Notes under the pieces: model-generated | The model's database searches: none | What the model saw: only the letters and a program-made list of their open reading frames with translations | Told to the model about the DNA's origin: nothing | Assembly: GCF_025370785.1 (NCBI RefSeq) | Contig: NZ_JAMXFA010000026.1 | Span: forward strand, 1-64,000 | Length of the DNA: 64,000 nt | Source: Laspinema olomoucense D3b | Lineage (GTDB): Bacteria > Cyanobacteriota > Cyanobacteriia > Cyanobacteriales > Laspinemataceae | Direction: 5' to 3' | Program-made: the position numbers and the translations under genes | In this document: one piece after another, positions 44,491 through 51,901 of the stretch | Layout of the letters: each line of letters begins with the position of its first letter | How positions within the stretch are numbered: the stretch's first letter is position 1

Positions 44491-45594
44491 ATGAATATGA
44501 ATGGGGGCTCTCAAAGTTACCGCCAATTATTAGCACAACGTCCGGGGGGACGGTTTTTGGAAGATGAAGTAATAGTGATTTTGCAACAAGTGCTTTCTCA
44601 ACTGATGCAGAATGGCACAGAAGTGCAGGGTTCTATTGCGTTGGAGACGTTGGTACAAGATGCTGACTTGCAACAGGCGCGGTTTGTGCGATCGCCCGAT
44701 GTTGTCGTTCCAGAGGCGTATCTCGCACCGGAACGCCAAAAAACCGGCTTAGTCACCCCAGGGAGTGATATCTACGCTCTGGGAGTGACAATGCTGGTAT
44801 TGCTGACGGGGAAAGCGCCGGAGTTGTTAAAAAATCCTGACGGAACTTGGAAGTGGGAAGACTATTGTATGGTGAACGATCGCCTTGCAGAAGTTCTAAA
44901 TCGGGCGATCGCTCACCATCCCGAACAGCGCTATAGCAATCTGGGGCAGATGTCCGCAGCGCTCAATCCTACCCCTGTGACCCCGGTATCCCCCAGGGTG
45001 ATTGAATCGCCTTTACCCCCGTCTTTCCAAGGAAATCGACTGGATACTACACCCACTTCTGTCGCAACACAACTCCCTCTGCGATCGCCCCATCGGTTCG
45101 GGGTGTGGCAATGGGGACTGAGCGCTGGAGTGGCAACAGTGATCTGTGGATTAGCCGGGTTTGGATTCAACCATTGGCTCAGTGCCAATCAGACCCCCTC
45201 CCTGTCCACTCCTTTCAATTCCGTCAGTTCTTCAACGCAGTCACCCCCCGCTTCCGAACTGCCTGCCGAACCTCTCAATCCGTTCAAAACGGCTGTTTAT
45301 CCCCAATCTAGCTGCGGCGATCTCCCTCCCGCTGAGCCGAATGCCTATCCGGTACGATTTTATCCCGTTTTCCTGGAAAAAAGTGAGAGGAATTTGCAAC
45401 AAGTGAGAGCGCGATTCTGTCGAGATGCCTATCCGATGCTTCGCAAAGATAACAATCAGGAAGCCATTCAGGTTGCTTCTTTTTTGAGCCGGGAACGAGC
45501 CGAATTATTCCGAGACTTTTTAGGGGAAAATGTAGGCTGGGCTGAGGTGGGAACCGTGACGATTATTAATGAAATGCCCGCATCTTTACGATAG
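44491..45594 (+). CDS. Membrane pseudokinase (partial Ser/Thr kinase domain)
   Basis: A 367-residue protein. Residues about 20-160 match only the C-lobe of a Ser/Thr kinase: YLAPERQKTG (77-86), TPGSDIYALGVTMLVLLTG and PEQRYSNLGQM. The nucleotide loop, the VAIK lysine, the HRD loop (here VQGSIALET) and DFG are missing, so it should not transfer phosphate. A linker, a TM helix (about 207-229) and an extracytoplasmic domain follow (YPQSSCGDLPPAEP; a C-terminal SPOR-like pattern with QVASFLSRERAELFRDFLG, uncertain). AGGTGA ribosome site, 34 bases after the caspase gene. It could act as a scaffold or decoy for the real kinase at 36 kb (inference). Confidence 0.75.
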   Translation: MNMNGGSQSYRQLLAQRPGGRFLEDEVIVILQQVLSQLMQNGTEVQGSIALETLVQDADLQQARFVRSPDVVVPEAYLAPERQKTGLVTPGSDIYALGVTMLVLLTGKAPELLKNPDGTWKWEDYCMVNDRLAEVLNRAIAHHPEQRYSNLGQMSAALNPTPVTPVSPRVIESPLPPSFQGNRLDTTPTSVATQLPLRSPHRFGVWQWGLSAGVATVICGLAGFGFNHWLSANQTPSLSTPFNSVSSSTQSPPASELPAEPLNPFKTAVYPQSSCGDLPPAEPNAYPVRFYPVFLEKSERNLQQVRARFCRDAYPMLRKDNNQEAIQVASFLSRERAELFRDFLGENVGWAEVGTVTIINEMPASLR

Positions 45595-45717
45595 CCACCG
45601 CCAACCGAAATGCGGTTTCTGCCTCGTGTTTTTAGAAAACCCAGGCTTGTGGGTTGATAACGGTTGGCGATCGCAATTGTAGAATCGCAATGGAGAAAAG
45701 AACGGGTAGTCCCGGTT

Positions 45718-45972
45718 CTAAACGTCAGACTGTTCTGAAGGTTTGGGGAACGGTTCGTAGTCAATCCCGAAGGCTTCCGCTAGGACTTGGCGCGCTTTTT
45801 CTGCCCAATTTGGGTCTTGTTTAATGCGATCGCGAAATCGTTCAGACACGCGAATGGTGATCAGTGCACTCAGAGGCTCGTTGCGCTCAGTCCGAAAGCT
45901 GAGTGATTTACCAAAGTCTGGGTTTCCCCCGGTCTTCCTCGTCCCACTAGGCCCTCCTGGGTTGAAAGTCAG
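45718..45972 (-). CDS. Possible small protein without a canonical start, about 84 residues
   Basis: An open minus-strand frame runs from an in-frame TAA at 45979-45981 to TAG at 45718. It encodes GGNPDFGKSLSFRTERNEPL, SALITIRVSERFRDRIKQDP and NWAEKARQVLAEAFGIDYEP: a basic N-terminus, a strand (ALITIRVS) and helices, a ribbon-helix-helix-like arrangement that reads like a real protein. No ATG, GTG or TTG opens it; the only candidate is CTG at 45972. It may be a rare-start gene or a gene that lost its start. Short RHH-like proteins are often antitoxins or DNA-binding proteins; no toxin partner is seen. Confidence 0.35.
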   Translation of the reverse strand: MTFNPGGPSGTRKTGGNPDFGKSLSFRTERNEPLSALITIRVSERFRDRIKQDPNWAEKARQVLAEAFGIDYEPFPKPSEQSDV

Positions 45973-46234
45973 CCCTGATTATAGCAGAGTCGAAGGGATA
46001 ACAATTTAAGCGCTGCTTGTTTTAGAGCGGGGTAGCCATGCCACCGAAACCGCGCTGTTGAATTCGGCTTAAGAAAGCTCTAAAAATCTATTTATATTTT
46101 TGTATAACGTATGAATTAATGCCTTTAACGGTTAACCTTTATACTCCCTTCGAGGTCAGCGAACGGGCTAAAGCGCGAGGAAATAGTGTACCTATAGTGA
46201 ATGCAAGCGATCGCACCACGGGGAATTAATATAA

Positions 46235-46317
46235 TAGACCTCTTGCAAAATTCTTTAAAGCCCCCCTTAATAAGGGGGGGGAAAGGGGGATCAATCCTTT
46301 TTTTTGCAAGAGGTCTA
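46235..46317. mobile_element. MITE-like element, 83 bp with 16-bp perfect terminal inverted repeats
   Basis: TAGACCTCTTGCAAAA (46235-46250) is the exact complement of 46302-46317. The interior has a second inverted repeat CCCCCCTTA/TAAGGGGGG (46261-46278) and a T-run. No coding capacity. The ends resemble those of insertion sequences, and the flanking TA may be a target duplication, so this is probably a non-autonomous element mobilised by a transposase elsewhere. Confidence 0.6.
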
Positions 46318-46742
46318 ATTTCCTAAATGGCAGTTGGCACTAGGTCGTGACCAAAGAGATTTCCAAAATTGCCCGGGTTTGTCCCTATTTGGGGACAGTC
46401 GGATACCATAATCATGGATGGGAGTCGCGGTGGGTATGTCTGCTTTAAACTTCCATTAGCCCAGAACTCTTTGGGACTGCTTAGGGAACTTGCGCAAAAA
46501 CTCCGTATTCCCACCAATTGACAAAACCGCGCCTGTTTTACCCAAATTTTCTAAACAATAGATTAATAGATTACCATTAGTAATTTTATAAACCAAATCG
46601 ACCCCAACGGTGAGACAATAAAGTTTAATAAGCCAGTAATTTTAGCCTTCTCAATTCAGAGGCAGTTATCAGCTTAGGAATAGATTCATGTCGTTATGTA
46701 GCGACGGCGCTGCAAGCATTAAGCCAGTTAGAGGAGAGGGTC
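46318..46742. other. Intergenic region upstream of the NERD-helicase gene
   Basis: AT-rich from 46540 to 46620, probably containing the helicase promoter. A minus frame at 46323-46517 is not supported. Nothing else seen. Confidence 0.4.
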
Positions 46743-48602
46743 ATGGCTGCAATTGTTCCCGATGCTGTCCCGGCAAAGGCAAGTCAGGGGGAAAAGAAAG
46801 TCTTCCAGTTGCTCAGAGATGAGTTGCCTGATGATTTTTTCGTCTACTATGAGCCGAGCGTGAATGGGCTATATCCAGACTTTATTATTATGAGTCCAAC
46901 GTTTGGGTTACTCATATTGGAAATTAAAGGCTGGCGTGCCAACCAGATAGAAAGTGCTGATAACCAGTTTTTTCTGATCAACCAAGGGGAGCAAATTGAA
47001 AGTTGTCAGTCTCCACTTCGGCAAGGGAAGGGTTACCTGGATGCTCTGCTGCACCAATTCAAAAGTTATTCTATTCTTTGCCAGGATGACGGCGAACATC
47101 AAGGAAAGTTGAGATTCCCGGTCGGGGTTGGGGCCATCATGACTGGAATCACCGAACCTGAAGCGCGGGTCGCTAATCTATATCCCCTCCTCGAAAAACC
47201 CCAGGTTTGTTATCGCGATGAATTGCTTGAATGGGAAGAGCTAGGAGATAGCAGACTGATCAAGCGCTTAGAGAAATTCTTCACCCATCGGTTTAAGTTC
47301 TGGGGATTAGAAGAAGACCAAATCAGCACGATTCGCGGCATCATCCACCCCGAGGCCAAAATTCGGGAAGAACCCGCCCAACCCACTAGCGTTCCGGTTG
47401 GACAAGAGGTTTCCCCCAACGCGCAGCGCATCCGCACCCTGGACCATAAACAAGAACAACTGGCTCGTTCACTGCAATCGGGGCATCGGCTGTTCTGTGG
47501 GGTTGCGGGTTCCGGGAAAACGTTGATTTTGCTGAGTCGCGCTCAAATTCTTGCCCGTGGACTGTTTGAGAAAAGGGTGCTGCTGTTGTGCTTCAACGTG
47601 ACTTTGGCTTCTTGGTTGCGATCGATCATCCAACAGGATGACAACCGGGCCTATCGGGAACGAATCGAAGTGATGCACTTTCACGAGTGGGCCAAGTCGA
47701 TTTTGGGCGGGCTACCGAATCCCCAGGTTTATAAAGAGAATTACGACGACTTACTCGGTGAACGGCTCGTCAAGATTTTAGAGCAAATGCCGTTAGAAAA
47801 TAAATGGGATGCGGTGCTGATTGATGAAGGCCATACATTCTCGCCCTCATGGTTTTCCGCTTGCAGACTCGCACTCAAAGACCCGGAAGATGGAGATTTG
47901 CTGATCGTTTCCGATCGCTCCCAAAGTTTCTACAACCGTCAAAAATTCACATGGAAATCTGTAGGCATCAACGCCCAGGGTCGGATGCGGAAGCTCAACC
48001 AAAACTACCGCAACACTGAGGAAATTTTATCTGCCGCTTGGGAGATAATTCAACCGTTGTGCGGAAATGACGACGATGAAACCTTCCCGATTGTGGAACC
48101 GAAAAGCGCAATCCGACGCGGGAAACGCCCCCTCCTCCATCTGATGGACCACCGGCAGGCGGAAGTCGAAGGGGTACTCTCACAAATTCACGAGCTCGTC
48201 GCCCAAGGCTATCAGCCCGAGGATATTGCCATTATCTATCGCTATTTGGGCCAGCATGAGCAGGATTCGTTCACATACCTGACCCAACAATTGGAAGCCT
48301 CGGAACTGGGATGTTGCTGGATTACCAAAGGCGATGAGGAGAAAAGAAACTACAGCGCCGCGCAACGGGGAGTGCGAATTGTAACGGTCAAGTCAGCATT
48401 AGGACTAGAGTTCAAAGTGGTGATTGTGCTTTGGGTTCAACAGTTTGGTGCGAAGGTTGGTGTAGAAGATGCTGTTGATGCCAAACGCCTACTCTATGTT
48501 GCCATGACCCGTCCACAAGACATTTTACACCTGTTTGGGTCGGGAAATTTCTCTTTCCTGGAGGAATTACAAACCTGCGAATGTTTAGATATTGCCTCCT
48601 AA
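46743..48602 (+). CDS. NERD nuclease-UvrD/Rep-type helicase fusion
   Basis: A 619-residue protein. Residues about 10-130 are a nuclease-related domain: QGEKKVFQLL, PDFIIMSPTFGLLILEIKGW, a PD-(D/E)xK-type core with D and ExK. Helicase motifs follow: Walker A CGVAGSGKTLIL (about 252), FNVTLASWLR, Walker B VLIDEGHTFSP (about 360), VSDRSQSFYNR, LNQNYRNTEEI, TVKSALGLEFKVV, and LLYVAMTRPQDILHL (about 582). Such fusions process DNA and occur in defence and mobile contexts, but also in housekeeping ones. GAGGAGAGGG before ATG 46743. It is followed by a Uma2 nuclease, so it may form a small nucleic-acid module. Confidence 0.88.
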   Translation: MAAIVPDAVPAKASQGEKKVFQLLRDELPDDFFVYYEPSVNGLYPDFIIMSPTFGLLILEIKGWRANQIESADNQFFLINQGEQIESCQSPLRQGKGYLDALLHQFKSYSILCQDDGEHQGKLRFPVGVGAIMTGITEPEARVANLYPLLEKPQVCYRDELLEWEELGDSRLIKRLEKFFTHRFKFWGLEEDQISTIRGIIHPEAKIREEPAQPTSVPVGQEVSPNAQRIRTLDHKQEQLARSLQSGHRLFCGVAGSGKTLILLSRAQILARGLFEKRVLLLCFNVTLASWLRSIIQQDDNRAYRERIEVMHFHEWAKSILGGLPNPQVYKENYDDLLGERLVKILEQMPLENKWDAVLIDEGHTFSPSWFSACRLALKDPEDGDLLIVSDRSQSFYNRQKFTWKSVGINAQGRMRKLNQNYRNTEEILSAAWEIIQPLCGNDDDETFPIVEPKSAIRRGKRPLLHLMDHRQAEVEGVLSQIHELVAQGYQPEDIAIIYRYLGQHEQDSFTYLTQQLEASELGCCWITKGDEEKRNYSAAQRGVRIVTVKSALGLEFKVVIVLWVQQFGAKVGVEDAVDAKRLLYVAMTRPQDILHLFGSGNFSFLEELQTCECLDIAS

Positions 48603-48721
48603 ACGATGCTAAAACCGGCACGAATGGACTGGCTTGCTCCAGAAATAAATCGCACCCCAACTTACAATGGGTGATCACAGGGACGGGGGAATTGCTAATA
48701 GATGTACTAGGGGATGTAATC

Positions 48722-49327
48722 ATGACGATCGCCACTCAGAAAAACTTAACCTTTGACCAATTTCTCGCGCAGTATCCCGAAGACGGGGGATTTTACGAAC
48801 TGGTGAATGGAGAACTGGTAGAAATGCGAGCCACTCGAAATCACGATGATGTTGCGGATTTTATTGCCGATGGGTTTAAAGGTGAAATCCACCGGATGAA
48901 TTTAAACTATGTTGTTAAAAATACAGCGGTAATTAGAACGGTGTCTGCGGCAGGAATTGAGCAAGGGCGTCAACCGGATGTAGCCGTTATCGATCGCGAT
49001 GTCTGGCGCAGCGATCGCTCGGACTACAATGGATTACGAGAACCGATTCAGGTGGCGGTAGAGGTGACTTCAACGAATTGGGAAGATGATTATCTCGATA
49101 AGTTTGAGGAATATCAACGGTTAGGAATTCCTGAATATTGGATCGTGGATTATTTAGCCGTTGGCAGTCGAGGATTTCTGGGAAACCCGAAAGTGCCCAC
49201 GGTTTTTGTGTTTACCTTAGAATCCCCGGGTCAATATCGGCGCACCCAGTTTACCGGAGGCGATCGCATCCTCTCCCCAACTTTCCCCGAACTGTCCCTG
49301 ACGGCACAACAGGTTTTGACAGCCTAG
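48722..49327 (+). CDS. Uma2 family (DUF820) endonuclease-like protein
   Basis: A 201-residue protein of the Uma2 family, very abundant in cyanobacteria, with a PD-(D/E)xK fold: YELVNGELVEM, the QPDVAVID strand, VAVEVTSTNWEDDYLDK (catalytic E-x) and LGIPEYWIVDYLA. A longer frame begins at 48581 inside the helicase gene; ATG 48722 begins the usual family N-terminus (MTIATQKNLTFDQFLAQYPE), so it is preferred. Biological role of the family is largely unknown. Confidence 0.85.
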   Translation: MTIATQKNLTFDQFLAQYPEDGGFYELVNGELVEMRATRNHDDVADFIADGFKGEIHRMNLNYVVKNTAVIRTVSAAGIEQGRQPDVAVIDRDVWRSDRSDYNGLREPIQVAVEVTSTNWEDDYLDKFEEYQRLGIPEYWIVDYLAVGSRGFLGNPKVPTVFVFTLESPGQYRRTQFTGGDRILSPTFPELSLTAQQVLTA

Positions 49328-49376
49328 CCTCCGGATTTAATCACAACTTTTTGGGTCAATTTCGAGGCAATTCTCC

Positions 49377-50276
49377 CTATTCAACTGCTCTTTCTACCCA
49401 TTCCACGATCGCTTGATTGACCAATTCCGGACTTTCATCATAAACCACATGACCGGCATCGGGAATTGTTACCAATTGGATGTTAGAATTTAAGTTAGCC
49501 AATTGCATAGCACTCCTAAAGGGTACAATCCGGTCTGCTTCTCCCCATAGTAATAAAATGGGTAGAGTTAATTCAGGCAATAAATCTTTGAGAATGGGGC
49601 TATATTCCGGATCGCTGCGGGTGAGGGAGAGTCGATAAAAGACTTGCAATGCTCTTTGATCCCGTGCAGGTTTGGCAAAGAGTTCGACTAATTCATCGTC
49701 CACTAAGCCAGGATTTTGATAGATTTTTTGCAAAACAAATCGTAATAAACCCGGTTGCCGGACGATTTTAAATAGAGGCCATAATAACAGAGGTGAGGAG
49801 AAAAATTGCTCGATCGCCCTCGCCCAAGCGGGGGGTTGTCTCGGTTGCGGATCCGGTAGGGTAAGCATGACTAATCCTTGGGCCATTTGGGGATAGTTGG
49901 CAACGGTCGTTAAGGCAATTAATGCACCCAGAGAATGGCCGATGACGACAGCGGGTTTCGCAATGAAACTCCGCCAAAAATCATAGACTAATTCGGCCCA
50001 TAAACTGACGCGATAATTGGCAGAAGCTTTTTCGGAAGCACCAAAACCTAAAAAGTCTAGGGCGTAAATTGTATGATATTCGCTAATAGGTCTTAAATTG
50101 AACCGCCATTGTCCCAAGGAAGAACCAAATCCATGTAGGAAAATTAAGGGGATGGCATTGGCTTGAGCTTGAGGCGATCGGATATAGGTGTAACGGATTT
50201 GATATCCGCGCCAAATCCAATCCCGTTGAGCGCCGAGGGGGGGTGTGTTGGGGGGTCTGTTGGGTTGCGATCGCAT
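49377..50276 (-). CDS. Alpha/beta hydrolase
   Basis: A 299-residue alpha/beta-fold hydrolase: oxyanion region LHGFGSSLGQWRFN, nucleophile elbow VIGHSLGALIAL (Ser), acid strand ILLWGEADRIVPF (Asp) and catalytic His in IPDAGHVVYDESPE. Triad complete. A helical cap lies between the elbow and the acid. Substrate unknown; similar to chlorophyll- and lipid-ester hydrolases common in cyanobacteria. Divergent from the mcdA-like gene. Confidence 0.9.
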   Translation of the reverse strand: MRSQPNRPPNTPPLGAQRDWIWRGYQIRYTYIRSPQAQANAIPLIFLHGFGSSLGQWRFNLRPISEYHTIYALDFLGFGASEKASANYRVSLWAELVYDFWRSFIAKPAVVIGHSLGALIALTTVANYPQMAQGLVMLTLPDPQPRQPPAWARAIEQFFSSPLLLWPLFKIVRQPGLLRFVLQKIYQNPGLVDDELVELFAKPARDQRALQVFYRLSLTRSDPEYSPILKDLLPELTLPILLLWGEADRIVPFRSAMQLANLNSNIQLVTIPDAGHVVYDESPELVNQAIVEWVERAVE

Positions 50277-50292
50277 GGTTAGGGTCTGAGTA

Positions 50293-50375
50293 GGGGGGAT
50301 GGGGGAGAATTGGGGATGGGGGAGAATTGGGGGATGGGGGAGAATTGGGGGATGGGGGAGAATTGGGGGATGGGA
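50293..50375. repeat. G-rich minisatellite, 17-18-bp unit
   Basis: About four and a half copies of GGGGATGGGGGAGAATT, with an extra G in most copies. G-runs of four or five recur regularly, so the plus strand could form G-quadruplexes. It lies in the divergent region between the hydrolase and the ParA gene. Confidence 0.85.
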
Positions 50376-50483
50376 GTATTATTCTATGGTTTGCCAATCT
50401 GTTACAAACTGTCATGAATTTGGGGCGCGTCAAGGGGTATAGTAAAAGCGATCGCCTCTTTGCGCTTTTGAGGAATCGTCGTT

Positions 50484-51152
50484 TTGCCAAAACCGTCATC
50501 TGCAACCCCCGACCTTCCCAGCACCCAAATCCTTGCAATTATTAATGGCAAGGGGGGTGTGGGGAAAACCACGACTTCAGTCAATCTCGCTGCTACGTTT
50601 GCCGAGCACCAGCGCATCCTCCTCGTGGATGCCGACCCTCAAGCTTCGGCAACGTGGTGGGTTCAGCGTAGCAAAAAAGGCTTTGCTTTTGATCTGGCGC
50701 AGGAGACGGATCCGAGTCTCTTGAGTCAATTACGCCAAGTTCAAGGTTACGATTTAATTGTGGTGGATACTCCTCCGGCATTGCGATCGCAGGCGTTAGC
50801 GGCGGTGGCGAATGCAGCGGATTATGTGCTGTTGCCGACTCCCCCGGCGCCGATGGATTTAGCGGCGTTGATTGAAACCGTGCGCGAGGCGATCGTCCCC
50901 GTGGCGGTGGCGCATCGGGTGGTCCTGACTCGGGTGGATTCCCGGTCCTTGGGGGAGGCGCTGGAGGCTCAAAACACGCTTATGGAAGAAGGAATCCCCA
51001 CCTGCCATGCGTTCGTTCGGACCTTTAAAGCTCATGAACGGGCGGCCCTCGATGGAGTGGCGATCGCCCAATGGCGTGGCAAAAATGCAAAAGAAGCTCA
51101 GGCGGATTATCGTCGGGTAGCTGATGAATTACAGCGTGATTGGAGAAACTGA
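50484..51152 (+). CDS. mcdA: ParA-family ATPase, probable McdA (carboxysome positioning)
   Basis: A 222-residue ParA/MinD-type ATPase. The deviant Walker A is NGKGGVGKTTTSVNLAA with the signature lysine. Walker A' is LLVDADPQASATWWVQ and Walker B is LIVVDTPPA. McdA binds nucleoid DNA in its ATP form and, stimulated by McdB, forms gradients that space carboxysomes. The assignment rests on the next gene, which matches the McdB plan, on the one-base coupling (TGATG), and on the type-2 McdA features I recall (KGGVGK, tryptophans after Walker A'). Start TTG 50484; no ATG is available before the ATPase core. A general ParA role is the alternative. Confidence 0.7.
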   Translation: MPKPSSATPDLPSTQILAIINGKGGVGKTTTSVNLAATFAEHQRILLVDADPQASATWWVQRSKKGFAFDLAQETDPSLLSQLRQVQGYDLIVVDTPPALRSQALAAVANAADYVLLPTPPAPMDLAALIETVREAIVPVAVAHRVVLTRVDSRSLGEALEAQNTLMEEGIPTCHAFVRTFKAHERAALDGVAIAQWRGKNAKEAQADYRRVADELQRDWRN

Positions 51153-51853
51153 TGCCTAGAAAAAAAATTTCTGATTTAATTAGAAACGAAGCGCAAAAAA
51201 CGGGCGATTCTGAATTAGAATTCGCGGAAAATACTCAAGGTGAACCGATTGAGGGTGCTGGAGAAAATCCGGGTTCGGAGTTACAAGCAACGGTGACTGA
51301 GTTACAGACGGCGTTACAAGAAGCTCGCGCAAAAGATGGCGCTCTTGATCGCACCCTCGCCCAGGTTCAATCAGAATTAGAGCAACATCGGAGTTTGATC
51401 CAAAATTTAGAGGGTCAGCTTAATCAAGCCGAGCAGCGCAATGAAGAATTTGGTCGTCTCAATGCCAATTTACAGCAGCAATTGGAGGACCAAAAAACTC
51501 ACGTCCAACAATTAGAAGCGGAATTAGGCGCTGCGAAAAAACTCGCCGATCAGGAAAAAACAGCTCAAACGAAGTTAACGGCTGAGTTGGAAAAACAAAA
51601 ACAAGTCAATCAAAAACTCACGGAAGAGCTTCAGCAACTCTCTAAAGTTCGGTCGGAGTTAGAGGAGACAAAAAAATCGGCAATTCAACTGGCGGCAGCG
51701 AATGAAAAAGCCCTCCAAGAGTTGACGCAACTTCAACAAAAACAGCCTTCGTCAAACCCGAAAAATTTACCGATGAGAATATCTCGTCCGACAACGGCAG
51801 ATCAAAATACTTTCCCCCCATTTTCCACAACAGACCTCACCTGGATGGATTAA
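51152..51853 (+). CDS. mcdB: Coiled-coil protein, probable McdB
   Basis: A 233-residue protein starting at ATG 51152, which overlaps the ParA stop by one base. A basic N-terminus (MPRKKISDLIRNEAQKTG) precedes a long glutamine-rich coiled coil (about 45-190; QNLEGQLNQAEQRNEEF, QQLEDQKTHVQQLEAE). A disordered tail ends TTDLTWMD. McdB proteins have a disordered N-terminus, a Q-rich coiled coil and an invariant tryptophan within the last residues; here it is third from the end. McdB links carboxysomes to McdA and drives its ATPase. No carboxysome genes are in this window, so the role is inferred from architecture and coupling. Confidence 0.65.
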   Translation: MPRKKISDLIRNEAQKTGDSELEFAENTQGEPIEGAGENPGSELQATVTELQTALQEARAKDGALDRTLAQVQSELEQHRSLIQNLEGQLNQAEQRNEEFGRLNANLQQQLEDQKTHVQQLEAELGAAKKLADQEKTAQTKLTAELEKQKQVNQKLTEELQQLSKVRSELEETKKSAIQLAAANEKALQELTQLQQKQPSSNPKNLPMRISRPTTADQNTFPPFSTTDLTWMD

Positions 51854-51901
51854 TCCCAAGGAACACTCGCCCCTTGGGTGACCACCGAGGGATAATATCC
51901 C

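Noticed and set aside
46323-46517. 64-codon minus frame after the MITE
   Set aside because: No ribosome site and no recognisable fold; could at most be a decayed fragment.
50293-50375. CRISPR-like array
   Set aside because: Units are contiguous and G-rich without spacers, so it is a minisatellite.
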